Source: Solitalea koreensis
GTDB lineage: Bacteria; Bacteroidota; Bacteroidia; Sphingobacteriales; Sphingobacteriaceae
NCBI RefSeq assembly: GCF_900182575.1
Contig: NZ_FXSZ01000003.1
Coordinates: 186,001 to 250,000, forward strand
DNA length: 64,000 nt
Direction: 5' to 3'
Numbering within the stretch: the stretch's first letter is position 1; each line of letters opens with the position of its first letter. Made by a program: the position numbers and the translations under genes. The notes beneath the pieces are model-generated. The model ran no database searches. It was not told where the DNA came from and worked only from the letters and a program-made list of their open reading frames with translations. Shown here one piece after another: positions 27,265-36,243 of this stretch.

Positions 27265-28056
27265 ATGTCTGTTTATCTGTTCGTATTACAATCAAATAAA
27301 TTAAGTATAGTGGTAATTCTGATTTTCTTTTTCGCTCACTGGTTTCTTTCGCTTTTCTTCCAAACATTTTTTTTACATCGCTATGCATCGCATAAAATGT
27401 TTACAACCAATAAGTTTTGGGAGAAGACTTTTTATTTCATGACCTTCTTTTTCCAAGGTTCTTCATTTTTAAACCCGAGGGCTTACGCCATCATGCATCG
27501 CATGCACCATGCATATTCTGACACGGAGAAAGACCCGCATTCACCACATTTTTTTAAAGATGTGTTTTCGATGATGAATAAAACCCGCGAAATCTATAAT
27601 GATTACGTAAAACGTCTTCAAGAACCTGAAGCTCAATTCAAAGGCAATTACCCGGAATGGGCATGGCTTGATAAGGTTGGTGATTCAATGATTACACGTT
27701 CTATCTTCGGATTGTTATATGTGGCAGTATATTCCTATTTTGTTTTTGCATTGGGCTATTCGGCTTGGTTTTTCCTTTTATTACCAATTCATTTTTTAAT
27801 GGGCCCGGTTCATGGGGCGGTAGTAAACTGGTGCGGACATAAATACGGATATTCGAATTTTGAAAACAACGACCATTCAAAAAACACTTCGCCAATAGAG
27901 TTTTTGATGCTGGGAGAGTTGTTTCAGAATAATCATCATAAATACCCTAACAGTCCGAATTTTGCCAAACGTTGGTTTGAATTCGATCCTGTTTATCCGG
28001 TGATGAAGTTAATGCATTGGGTAAACATCATTAAACTCAGAAAAGCAACAGCATAA
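27265..28056 (+). CDS. Membrane fatty acid (acyl-CoA type) desaturase
   Basis: A 263-residue membrane di-iron enzyme introducing a double bond into an acyl chain. The three His boxes are HRYASH (38-43), HRMHH (78-82) and NNHHKYP (His 224-225), with four hydrophobic segments between. No cytochrome b5 domain. Probably adjusts membrane fluidity. Single gene with promoter and terminator of its own; the ATG at 27265 follows the -7 box at a normal distance. Confidence 0.92.
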   Translation: MSVYLFVLQSNKLSIVVILIFFFAHWFLSLFFQTFFLHRYASHKMFTTNKFWEKTFYFMTFFFQGSSFLNPRAYAIMHRMHHAYSDTEKDPHSPHFFKDVFSMMNKTREIYNDYVKRLQEPEAQFKGNYPEWAWLDKVGDSMITRSIFGLLYVAVYSYFVFALGYSAWFFLLLPIHFLMGPVHGAVVNWCGHKYGYSNFENNDHSKNTSPIEFLMLGELFQNNHHKYPNSPNFAKRWFEFDPVYPVMKLMHWVNIIKLRKATA

Positions 28057-28062
28057 CAGTAG

Positions 28063-28099
28063 AACGGCCTTCGAATATTTGAAGGCCGTTTTGTTTTTT
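28063..28099 (+). terminator. Rho-independent terminator after the desaturase
   Basis: AACGGCCTTC (28063-28072) pairs with GAAGGCCGTT (28081-28090), followed by TTGTTTTTT. Confidence 0.88.
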
Positions 28100-28165
28100 A
28101 TTTTCAACAGGCTTCGATAACGAAAAGCACAGCAGCCTTCATTAAAACCATACAGGATTTTTATC

Positions 28166-29584
28166 CTATGGAGAGGTAATGGTATAAATAATGGTTCCTG
28201 AGTATACCCCGGTAGGTTTTCCTAAATAAGATTGTGATTTTGCAGCGGAAATAGTGTATTTCAAGTCCCAGTTTTGACCAAAAGTATAGGGAGCATTGCT
28301 GATCATGGTTCTTGCTGTAGTGCCTAAATTGGTAATTGTAGTGAGCGTACCTACATTCGTGGTTGTTAATACCTCTACATCACTTATTGGAATTGTATTA
28401 GCTCCATTTGTTAAGTTATTACTATTCGCTTGTACGGTTATGGTGTAAGGTTTAGTGCTAAAGGTGGTGAGGGCCAAACTTTGAGATATAGTTTGGGCTG
28501 AAGTATAGGCAGAAGGTGTAGAATAGTTGAAGTTTACAGCAGAGTTATTTAAGGTAATGCCTACAGCCTGTGCTATAATTACATTGAGTGTACGGCTAAT
28601 GTTTATTGCTGTTCCGCTTTGTGGCGTTAGTGTAAAAGTAATAGAGGTCGTATAGGTTCCGGGAGTTAGGTTCATAAATGCATTATTTCCTCCGTCGCTA
28701 CTAAATATTAAATCATACACGGGGGCATCTCCAGGCGTGTTTAAATAAAATGTTGTAGATGATGTTGTTAACGTTTTGGTAACTGCTGTGCCAGTTTGGG
28801 GACTTAACGTTAATTTGATGTTCCCAACGGGAATTGTTCCTCCTCCTGTTCGTGTTAAATCTTGTGATGCCTGGGCGGTTATTGAGAAAGGTAAATTACT
28901 GAAGGCACTTAAATTTCCAGCCAGGTTTAAGGTTACTCCATTCTGATAGTGCGTAGGTGCAGTAATAGAAAATGAGGCGGAACCTGAACTTGGTGTTAAG
29001 CTGGTAACATTTGTCAAAACTAAATTCACAGTAGCGGTAGTTTCGTTATAATATGCCCCATTATAGGTAATTCTAAAAGTAAGGGTAGCGGTATAGGTTC
29101 CTGCAGGTTTAAAAAGATTGCTTCCGCCGGTAGTTTTAAAAGTGATATTTAGATTGCTTTGCGACTTACGAGCTCCTGAATAACCTGAATTCACAATTAA
29201 GTTCTGATCTGTTAAGCCTAAAGCAACAGGCCCTACAGAGCCCTCGCCTGCATATGGGCTGCCTACGCGATTTACCTCCGCCATCACTTCATTTATTGGA
29301 ATGGTATTGCTTCCTGAAGTGAAATTTTGATTGGCTCTTACACTCAAACGCCAGCCCGTATTTAGGCTTGCTCCATTGTTATTTGCTACATCAATCTTTA
29401 ATAAATCTCCGGTTACAGCTAGCGGAGAGGTATAGGTGTTCACGGAGTTAATGGTTAACGTTGAAATGGAGGTGTTGGCAGTTATTTGAACATCATTGCT
29501 CTGTTGCGCAAAGCTATTGCCGTAAATTAGACAGAGCATTACCGCCGCAAAAAAAACCCATGTCCTGTTTATGTGCAATTCCAT
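28166..29584 (-). CDS. Secreted protein with three tandem pilin-like domains (putative tip or anchor subunit)
   Basis: 472 residues with a signal peptide to about residue 27 (SFAQ). The mature part is three Ig-like repeats of 120-160 residues, each closing with a Gly-Tyr beta-strand motif: PAGTYTATLTF, TPGTYTTSITF and PTGVYSGTIIY. The last repeat clearly resembles the 180-residue protein at 30613-31155 (ITLN..., PYTI, C-terminal SAAKSQSYLGK). The start ATG overlaps the TAA of the chaperone gene by one base, so translation is coupled. I infer a surface polymer subunit, possibly the tip adhesin. No Cys residues are seen in the mature repeats. Confidence 0.7.
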   Translation of the reverse strand: MELHINRTWVFFAAVMLCLIYGNSFAQQSNDVQITANTSISTLTINSVNTYTSPLAVTGDLLKIDVANNNGASLNTGWRLSVRANQNFTSGSNTIPINEVMAEVNRVGSPYAGEGSVGPVALGLTDQNLIVNSGYSGARKSQSNLNITFKTTGGSNLFKPAGTYTATLTFRITYNGAYYNETTATVNLVLTNVTSLTPSSGSASFSITAPTHYQNGVTLNLAGNLSAFSNLPFSITAQASQDLTRTGGGTIPVGNIKLTLSPQTGTAVTKTLTTSSTTFYLNTPGDAPVYDLIFSSDGGNNAFMNLTPGTYTTSITFTLTPQSGTAINISRTLNVIIAQAVGITLNNSAVNFNYSTPSAYTSAQTISQSLALTTFSTKPYTITVQANSNNLTNGANTIPISDVEVLTTTNVGTLTTITNLGTTARTMISNAPYTFGQNWDLKYTISAAKSQSYLGKPTGVYSGTIIYTITSP

Positions 29585-30402
29585 TACTTTTTCTTCACAT
29601 CAAATTCGAGCTCACCAATAGACAGGTCTTCATCGCTTCCATAATCAATAGTGGCAATGGCGGCATAATTTCCTGACACCAAATTTGGAGGAACCTCTAT
29701 TTTAATTTCCTGATAAGCTCCCGGCAATGTATAAATGTTCAACTCCGGTAATTTTGTTTTCTTTCCGGTGGCCTTATTTGTTAGTTCAAACTTAATAACA
29801 CCATCGGTAAGCATTTCCCCTGTGTTTTTTATTGCCAGCTTCAAAACTCGGCTTACCGTATTGTCATTATTTTTAGCTATTGTATCCCTAAAGTCAATAA
29901 TTTCAATTTCCTTTTTCTTTAGTCCGGGTACTGAATTGTACACGTGTATCCCCATTCGCAATTTTACAACAACTCCGATACCTTTTTCATTTTTGCGTTT
30001 AGCACCGTCGACTTGTGTGATAAACAGCATGGCATTGCTTACACGATTGGTGCTATCCATATTCGCAGGGGCCAATAGTTGGATATTGATGGCTTTTTTC
30101 TCACCGGGCTGAATTGTAACCATATCATCTGCCAATACTCTGATCCATGACGCACATGAATTGGGCAATGTTCCTGAATTGAAATAAACGATACTTCCAT
30201 TAACATCACGTTTCCAATCTGCAAAACTGAAGTTAACAGCAGCAGGATTGACTCCGGTATTGGTGATGTAAATGGTTTCGGTTTTGCTCTGACCAGGCGC
30301 CACATTAAAGTTCACTTTCATAGGATAGGCAGTAAAGCCTTCCTGAGCGTAAACGCTAGTTAAGCAGAAGAGCAATAAAGATAAAGCGAATAGTTTTTTC
30401 AT
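29584..30402 (-). CDS. PapD-like periplasmic chaperone
   Basis: 272 residues. After a signal peptide (to ...VYAQ, residue 20) comes a PapD-type first domain: YPMKVNFNVAPGQSKTETIYI at the start, then IQPGEKKAINI, and a strand IGVVVKLRMGIHVYN with alternating hydrophobic residues, in the place of the G1 donor strand of PapD/FimC chaperones. A second Ig-like domain (about 165-272) includes LAIKNTGEMLTDGVIKFEL. It lies between two pilin-like genes, the expected position. The family match is by fold pattern; I cannot confirm by search. Confidence 0.7.
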   Translation of the reverse strand: MKKLFALSLLLFCLTSVYAQEGFTAYPMKVNFNVAPGQSKTETIYITNTGVNPAAVNFSFADWKRDVNGSIVYFNSGTLPNSCASWIRVLADDMVTIQPGEKKAINIQLLAPANMDSTNRVSNAMLFITQVDGAKRKNEKGIGVVVKLRMGIHVYNSVPGLKKKEIEIIDFRDTIAKNNDNTVSRVLKLAIKNTGEMLTDGVIKFELTNKATGKKTKLPELNIYTLPGAYQEIKIEVPPNLVSGNYAAIATIDYGSDEDLSIGELEFDVKKK

Positions 30403-30544
30403 CTGAACAATGAGAAGGACTTAATGCTGTTAATTTTTTGCTTTTATGAGAATAGCAAGCGTAACAATACTAAGTCTTTACCTCCGGAATTAAAGTAAAT
30501 TTAACAAAGATTGAAGAAAGGAATAACTCCAGGGTTAGGTGCAC

Positions 30545-30594
30545 CTTATAAACGAAAAGGGCCAATTTTCCATTAGCCCGTTTTCGTTTATAAG
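30545..30594. other. Stable intercistronic hairpin between subunit and chaperone genes
   Basis: CTTATAAACGAAAAGGGC (30545-30562) pairs with 30576-30594 (14 perfect AU-rich pairs plus GGGC/GCCC with one bulged G). No T-run on the minus strand, so it may stabilise the upstream subunit mRNA or attenuate the chaperone rather than stop transcription fully. Confidence 0.6.
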
Positions 30595-30612
30595 ATATTA
30601 GTAGCTTCTTCT

Positions 30613-31155
30613 TTATAGAGCTGTAATGGTATAAAGTAGCGTACTGGTATATGTATCTAAATTTTTGCCCAACAATGTATGCGCCTTTGCTGCAGGAATA
30701 GAATATTGAATGTCGTAAGCCTGGCTCAACGTTGCAGTTGTGGTTCCCACTAAATTAGCAGTACTTCCAGCTGTAGCAGGAAGAGCTGTAGCGGTAGAAA
30801 AAGAACCTCCGGTTGGAACAACGGCAACTTCAATGGCGTTAAAAGGAATTTTATCCACATTGGAGCCAGTCCCGGCTAAATCATTAGCAGCCGTAGTTGC
30901 AACAATAGTATAAGGGCGAGAGCTGGAAACCGTAAAAGCGCCTGTTTGAGTAGGTAAAGTAATCCCGTCCGCATATTTCGATGGGGTGTCAAATACAAAA
31001 CTTGCGGAGTTGGTATTTAAAGTAATCGCTACAGCAGCTTGCAATTGGACACTCATGTTTACACTTCCGGTAGAGGCAGTTGCTTGTGCTTTAGCATTGT
31101 TTGAACTAAATAGAACTGAAATAATTGGGGCAGCAAGGAGTAGGAATTTCTTCAT
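30613..31155 (-). CDS. Small secreted pilin-like subunit
   Basis: 180 residues with a clear signal peptide (to ...NAKAQ, about 24). The mature N-terminus has an alternating hydrophobic strand, VNMSVQLQA, as expected of a donor-strand extension, followed by ITLNTNSASFVF, PYTIVATTAANDL and a C-terminal YTSTLLYTITAL strand. The pattern recalls spore-coat-U/DUF4402-type pilin folds. It would be the major subunit of a polymer handled by the downstream chaperone. A strong hairpin follows, 51 bp or so upstream of which the gene ends. Confidence 0.65.
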   Translation of the reverse strand: MKKFLLLAAPIISVLFSSNNAKAQATASTGSVNMSVQLQAAVAITLNTNSASFVFDTPSKYADGITLPTQTGAFTVSSSRPYTIVATTAANDLAGTGSNVDKIPFNAIEVAVVPTGGSFSTATALPATAGSTANLVGTTTATLSQAYDIQYSIPAAKAHTLLGKNLDTYTSTLLYTITAL

Positions 31156-31394
31156 ATTTTTTAGTCGACAGAATTAAGTTTTAATTGTTTGGTGTCAATT
31201 GCCAAATACTATGCCAATTCAAAACTATAGGTTTTATAAAACAAATTTAATTTCACAACGAAGCGAAATTGCCTGAAAAGCGCACTAATGTGTTCAGTTT
31301 TCTGTACACATCGGCTGACAAATTTGTCATTTTCTAAAATTAAATAGCTTGTTTTCTTAGTTTTAATTTCAGACAAATCGGCAGCTCTTTTTTC

Positions 31395-31402
31395 TATATT
31401 TG
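31395..31402 (+). promoter_or_regulatory. Bacteroidetes -7 element of the usher-like gene
   Basis: TATATTTG fits TAnnTTTG, 29 bp before the ATG at 31432, in the 276-bp divergent intergenic region shared with the pilin-like subunit. Confidence 0.45.
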
Positions 31403-31431
31403 CGACTTTACCAAAAAAACGCAACTGTCCG

Positions 31432-34269
31432 ATGGCAATTCCTTTAAGGCGTAAGAGTTTCTTTAATCGTAATTTCTTAAAATCGAGCTGTGCTATTATT
31501 TTTATCTTGCTGGGTCCATTGTTTTCAATAGCCCAGTCTGCAGAAAAACCTCATTTATTCTTTGCACAAAAAAAAGCAACTGTAACGTCCGGAGCTATTA
31601 CCCAATTAAAACTGGTGGTAAAAAATCCAAATAGTCAAAATGTTGACGTCAGGCTTTCATTAAAATCTCCTGAAAAGTTTCAGCAAATAATGAAGGTTCC
31701 TAATCTTGTAAGTATTGCCGCCGGCGACAGCATTGTGGTACCGGTGGAAATTTATGTGCCGAAGCGATTAAAAGCGAAACAGCCGTATGAAATCCGTGCA
31801 TTAGCAGAAGTCCAAGGTCATGATAAAGAAACATTGGAGGCTATTTGCAAAATTGAAATAAATGAAGATTTAAGGTTATTTATTAACGCGGTAAACCCCG
31901 ATGTTTATATGTATTCGGTGCACGATACCACAAAATTAGGGTTACACATTACCAACGCAGGAAATATAGATCGGCGAATACAATTAAGGAGTGATAATTT
32001 CTTAATCTCAAATTATCAAGCGGCATCATGGGTTTTAGATTTGAAAAGTTTCTCAGATACGACTATCTATATAAAAGGAAAGTTTACCACACAGTTCCAA
32101 AATCAAAACTCCGGGAATATTTTTATTCAGGTAAAAGATGCGAACAGCAATTTTCAAATTATTAATACCGTTTTTTTTATAGTTCATTATATCAGTAGCA
32201 TTAAATCGTATGCCCCGTCGTTTTACTCCAATTCAGCTCCTACAAACAGTGTTGGTTTTTATAACAAGAATGTCACCTCGCCTTACAGTTTTCAACAGTT
32301 ACAGGCTAAAGGTGATTTTCAAGCAAAGGGGCTGGGGCTATCAACGGCTTATAATCTTGATTTCAGCTATTTTCCACAGTTTCAAAATATAATTCTTCAA
32401 AACAGCAATCTAAGGTTTACTTCTAAGAAGATGAGTTTACTCATAGGAAGTTTTTACCATAATGATGAGCTGGCTCTAAACGGGAGGGGAATTCAAACTA
32501 ACTTTAGCATAAAAAGAAATAAAAAGCTGGAGCTTGGTTATGTCAACAATGCATACAACCTTTTAAACAGCTTTGATGATCCTTATTTCCGTTCAAGTAA
32601 CACCCTTTTTGCCAAATATTCATTTAACACAGACTCAAAAAAGGAAGAAATAAGCACCAGTCTGTTTCAGCAATGGGATCCACAAAACAAGGTTAACAAA
32701 ACATTGAGTGTTACAGAATCAACGATTAAGTTAAGTGCAAAACAAACACTGGAGCTGGCCGCGGCAGAAAGCTTAGAAACAACCGCCGGTTATGTAACTA
32801 ATGCTGAGCAAAAAATAGGTTATGCCGGAAAAGCGAATTATCAGGCTTCGTTCGAGAAATTTAACATTAGCTCTAATAATTATATCAGTAATCCATATTA
32901 TGCCGGCTTGCAACGGGGAACATTAAATTTGTCTGAAAATATTGTATATACAGGCTTCAAAGGATTGGCTATTTGGAGTGGATATAATAAAACCCGCTTT
33001 TGTCCATCGTACCTGGGGCAAAATTATCAATTATTCAATTTCAATTTTAACTCCGATAAAATTGAAGCAGGGATTACTAAACAACTCGGGAACTCCTTTA
33101 ATGCATCCCTCTCTCCCTTTATTTTACGTCAATTAAGCATCACGGAAATCAATCGTAGCTCTTTCGTTGCAAAGCGAGCGCAGGTGAATTTAAATTACAC
33201 GATTAGTCCAATACAGAGTGTATTTATTACTGCAGATATTGGCAGCGGGCAATCAACTTTAAATGGATTAAAAAAACTAAATTCATGGACTTTAAACGCT
33301 AATTATACCTTCAAAAACTTTTCGGTATATGCCTTCATTCAGCAAGGGCCTTATTACATGTCGGATATGGCGTTTGCAAGTGACTCAACAACATCAATTA
33401 GGCGGTATACCATTAATCCGCAATATTCGGGATACTTTTTTAAGGGAAACTTGCAACTTCGAATGGCTGATAATATCAGCTACGATAATAATTATAAACG
33501 TTGGATGAATAACGTTTCAGCCAATTTTGAATGCAAATTACCCGCTAGTTTTAGCCTTAAGGGGGAGTATTATAAAACTTATGTTCCTGGAGTAATATCT
33601 GGTAACAGTCAAATAAATCTGGGCGTGGTTAAAAGCTTCAATAATAACAAAGGCATTGAAAAAAATGCAAACCTGGAACTTTTCTTTTTCAAGGATGAAA
33701 ACGGGAATCTCCAAAAGGACGCAAATGAACAGCCCGCTCAAAATCTCTTGGTGCGTATTAATGACGTGATTTTTACTACAGATAATAATGGTAAAGTTTT
33801 ATACCGCAAGGTTCCTGCAAATACTTATTTAATTAGCCTGTTGAACGCAAGCGAATGGTACATGCCTGAACAAAGAGTAACAGTTTCCAAAAACTCAAAG
33901 CTTACCTTTTCGCTTTATAAAAACGGAACCATTAAAGGGAAACTACAATTAACACAAGTCAAAAACGCTGAAAACGGGCAATCTAACTTGTCTGAAATAA
34001 GCGTAATTGCGGAGAGTGAAAACGGTAAAGTTTTTACCGCTTTAGCTTCCAATACTGGGGAGTTTATGTTGTATGTGCCTGAAAACAAGTACACACTAAG
34101 GGTTGATGCGAATACGGTACCTGAAAATTATGAAATTGAAACACCCCCTCAACTAATAAAGGTTTTAAGAAATCAACTTCCACCGGTTGTATTTGATCTT
34201 AGTATAAAAGAGCGAAAGGTAAAGATTAAAAAGTTCCAATCGTCAGTATCAGCAAGTAAAAAGAAATAG
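31432..34269 (+). CDS. Large outer-membrane beta-barrel protein, candidate usher or anchor
   Basis: 945 residues. Signal peptide ends near IAQ (35). An Ig-like domain (about 38-150: GAITQLKLVVKNPNSQNVDV, AAGDSIVVPVEI) and a second one (about 150-255) lead to a long region of alternating aromatic beta strands (about 270-750), typical of a large barrel. Two small Ig/SdrB-like domains end the protein (FFKDENGNLQKDANEQPAQN near 770, then GTIKGKL). The C-terminal layout resembles ushers, but the canonical usher N-terminal domain is not visible. Divergent from the subunit-chaperone-subunit operon. An alternative is an ordinary surface-exposed barrel. Confidence 0.6.
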   Translation: MAIPLRRKSFFNRNFLKSSCAIIFILLGPLFSIAQSAEKPHLFFAQKKATVTSGAITQLKLVVKNPNSQNVDVRLSLKSPEKFQQIMKVPNLVSIAAGDSIVVPVEIYVPKRLKAKQPYEIRALAEVQGHDKETLEAICKIEINEDLRLFINAVNPDVYMYSVHDTTKLGLHITNAGNIDRRIQLRSDNFLISNYQAASWVLDLKSFSDTTIYIKGKFTTQFQNQNSGNIFIQVKDANSNFQIINTVFFIVHYISSIKSYAPSFYSNSAPTNSVGFYNKNVTSPYSFQQLQAKGDFQAKGLGLSTAYNLDFSYFPQFQNIILQNSNLRFTSKKMSLLIGSFYHNDELALNGRGIQTNFSIKRNKKLELGYVNNAYNLLNSFDDPYFRSSNTLFAKYSFNTDSKKEEISTSLFQQWDPQNKVNKTLSVTESTIKLSAKQTLELAAAESLETTAGYVTNAEQKIGYAGKANYQASFEKFNISSNNYISNPYYAGLQRGTLNLSENIVYTGFKGLAIWSGYNKTRFCPSYLGQNYQLFNFNFNSDKIEAGITKQLGNSFNASLSPFILRQLSITEINRSSFVAKRAQVNLNYTISPIQSVFITADIGSGQSTLNGLKKLNSWTLNANYTFKNFSVYAFIQQGPYYMSDMAFASDSTTSIRRYTINPQYSGYFFKGNLQLRMADNISYDNNYKRWMNNVSANFECKLPASFSLKGEYYKTYVPGVISGNSQINLGVVKSFNNNKGIEKNANLELFFFKDENGNLQKDANEQPAQNLLVRINDVIFTTDNNGKVLYRKVPANTYLISLLNASEWYMPEQRVTVSKNSKLTFSLYKNGTIKGKLQLTQVKNAENGQSNLSEISVIAESENGKVFTALASNTGEFMLYVPENKYTLRVDANTVPENYEIETPPQLIKVLRNQLPPVVFDLSIKERKVKIKKFQSSVSASKKK

Positions 34270-34372
34270 GAGCCTAGTCGCTTCTTTCGTCCACGATTTT
34301 AAATTGTAACAAACCGTTTTATTTTGGATAAAATGCAACACACATCTATCTTTAATTAAAAAAAATCAAAAC

Positions 34373-34762
34373 ATGTTAACACGTGAAAATATCAGCTCTG
34401 GTGCCGTCTGGGAAGACTTGGTTGGATACAGTCGGGCAGTTAAAATAGGAAACGTAATAGAAGTGTCAGGGACAACAGCGATTGTAAATGGTGAAATAGT
34501 GGGGGTAAATAACTTTTACGAGCAAACTAAATGCATTTTGCAAAAAATAAGTAATACCCTGGAGAAAGCAGGAGCAACGATGAACGATGTTGTGCGAACG
34601 CGAATCTACGTAACTGATATATCTAAGTGGGAAGATATTGGTCGTGCGCATGCTGAATTCTTTAACAACGTTAAACCGGCCACGAGTATGGTTCAGGTAA
34701 GTGCCTTGATTGATAAACTTCTTCTGGTTGAGATAGAGGCTACTGCTGTACTGAGTAAATAA
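34373..34762 (+). CDS. RidA/YjgF-family enamine/imine deaminase
   Basis: 129 residues, normal family length. RidA fold with VVRTRIYVTDISKWEDIGRAHAEFF and ATSMVQVSALIDKLLLVEIEATAV, including the conserved Arg and the C-terminal Glu. It would hydrolyse reactive enamines/imines made by PLP enzymes; subfamily members differ, so detoxification is likely rather than certain. Preceded by an A-rich leader. Confidence 0.9.
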   Translation: MLTRENISSGAVWEDLVGYSRAVKIGNVIEVSGTTAIVNGEIVGVNNFYEQTKCILQKISNTLEKAGATMNDVVRTRIYVTDISKWEDIGRAHAEFFNNVKPATSMVQVSALIDKLLLVEIEATAVLSK

Positions 34763-35167
34763 CTTCAGGGTTTTTCTCTCTTAGCAATAATGCAATATAC
34801 TGCAGCAGGGTGGCCAGGTATAGTGTAAAATTTTAATTGAACCTTTTTCCATACAGGCAATAGGTTAGCAAGAGCGAATAAAGCTGTTGAAGAAGATGGA
34901 AAGGTTTTTGCAAGACTAAAATTTTAGGATGCAGTTTTTGGCGTTTCGAAAGTAATATTGTTTCAAATGCTGATCAAATGTTAAGGATTTCGACCCGAAA
35001 CTACTGCCGCCCATTCAGGTATGCAAAACCATCACGAATGCTTGAAAAACAAGCGAATTCATCATAATACCAAAGTCTTATTCTGGGAAGATAGAAAGAA
35101 TAAGGTCACAGTTGTTGAAGCAGATTCAGAAACTACGACCTTAATTGAACCGTAAAGGCACATAATA
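34763..35167. other. Intergenic stretch with remnant-like short open frames
   Basis: No confident gene. The best frame runs 35021-35155 (+), 44 residues from ATG, with a normal-looking basic and acidic composition (KNKVTVVEADSETTTLIEP at the end). A separate short open patch ends near 34926 (NKAVEEDGKVFARLKF). These may be decayed gene pieces or chance. No terminator or repeat was found here. Confidence 0.3.
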
Positions 35168-35332
35168 TTAGTGATGACCTTCTTCTTCTTCGTGTGAAGG
35201 ATTTTCCAGGTTATGCTTGCGTTGGCGCTCAAAATATAATATAATAGAAATTGGAATAATTAAGCCAGTACAAATAAGAGTAGGGATCACATACTGAGCA
35301 GGAGCTAAATAAGCAGCTAATGTCGACAACAT
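35168..35332 (-). CDS. Small single-span membrane protein with Glu/His tail
   Basis: A 54-residue frame on the minus strand, ATG at 35332. Residues about 14-33 form one membrane helix with a Cys and two Pro (VIPTLICTGLIIPISIIL), then ERQRKHN and a tail of four Glu followed by Gly-His-His. The composition is that of a real small membrane protein, not chance. The tail could bind metal. It stands alone between ridA and the DUF1365 gene. Function unknown. Confidence 0.6.
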   Translation of the reverse strand: MLSTLAAYLAPAQYVIPTLICTGLIIPISIILYFERQRKHNLENPSHEEEEGHH

Positions 35333-35404
35333 AATTTTCAAAATTTTGCTTCAAAAATACAAAAGGCAACGTTAACATTAACTTAATTTATCAAGAAAAA
35401 ATAT

Positions 35405-36196
35405 ATGCATTCCTGTTTGTATGAATGTTTGGTGATCCATAATCGGTTGAAGCCTGTTAAAAAGAGATTTCATTACCGATTTTTTATGTTTTATATCGAT
35501 CTAGATGAGATAGATACCTTAAAAAGGAAGTTGTTGTTTTTGGGGCACAACCGCTTTAATATTTTTAATTTCAGAGATAAGGATCATCTGGGGTTTTCTC
35601 AAGACACTGCTCAAGGCCTTTCGACTCGTGAGCAGATTGATACTTATTTGGCAAAGCAAGGGCTTGATGCCTCCAAATTTAAAATCATGCTGCTTACCAA
35701 CCTATGTACGTTTGGTTATCAGTTTAATCCGGTTTCGTTTTATTTCTGCATAGATGAAAACAAGGAACCGGTATGCTCGGTCGTTGAAGTAAGGGATGCA
35801 TATGGCGCGCAAATGCCATACTTTATTAGTCCGCAACAATTGCGAGGACATCGATTCTATCTGGATACGCCTAAAAATTTTTATATATCTCCGTTTATTG
35901 ATCAGGATGTGAGCTTCCTTTTTAACTTGGAAGTGCCCGGTCGTTCTTTTGCCAGCAAAATTGACGATTTCGATCATAAAGGTAAAAAGTTTATGAGCAC
36001 GCTTGTTGGCAAACGAAGATCACTTAATAATCGAAATTTGATTTGGTATAGTATCCAATTCCCTTTTGTAATCATTCGCATTATTTCACTAATTCATTGG
36101 CACGCATTAAAAATGTGGTTACGCGGTTTTCCATATCATAGAAAAACCGATCAAGAAGAGTTACAGCAGGAAGTTTATAAATCGTTCAGATTCTAG
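35405..36196 (+). CDS. DUF1365-family protein
   Basis: 263 residues matching the DUF1365 pattern: CLYECLVIHNRLKPVKKRFHYRFFMFYIDLDEI at the start, NPVSFYFCIDENKEP and VVEVRDAYGAQMPYF in the middle. The family usually sits beside a cyclopropane-fatty-acid-synthase-like methyltransferase and an FAD amine oxidase; neither is next to it here, although a desaturase is encoded 7 kb away. Role in unusual lipid formation is inferred from family context elsewhere. Confidence 0.85.
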   Translation: MHSCLYECLVIHNRLKPVKKRFHYRFFMFYIDLDEIDTLKRKLLFLGHNRFNIFNFRDKDHLGFSQDTAQGLSTREQIDTYLAKQGLDASKFKIMLLTNLCTFGYQFNPVSFYFCIDENKEPVCSVVEVRDAYGAQMPYFISPQQLRGHRFYLDTPKNFYISPFIDQDVSFLFNLEVPGRSFASKIDDFDHKGKKFMSTLVGKRRSLNNRNLIWYSIQFPFVIIRIISLIHWHALKMWLRGFPYHRKTDQEELQQEVYKSFRF

Positions 36197-36243
36197 TTTC
36201 GTATATTTTTCATCAATAAGGATGCTACCTTGGTCGTAAATTT

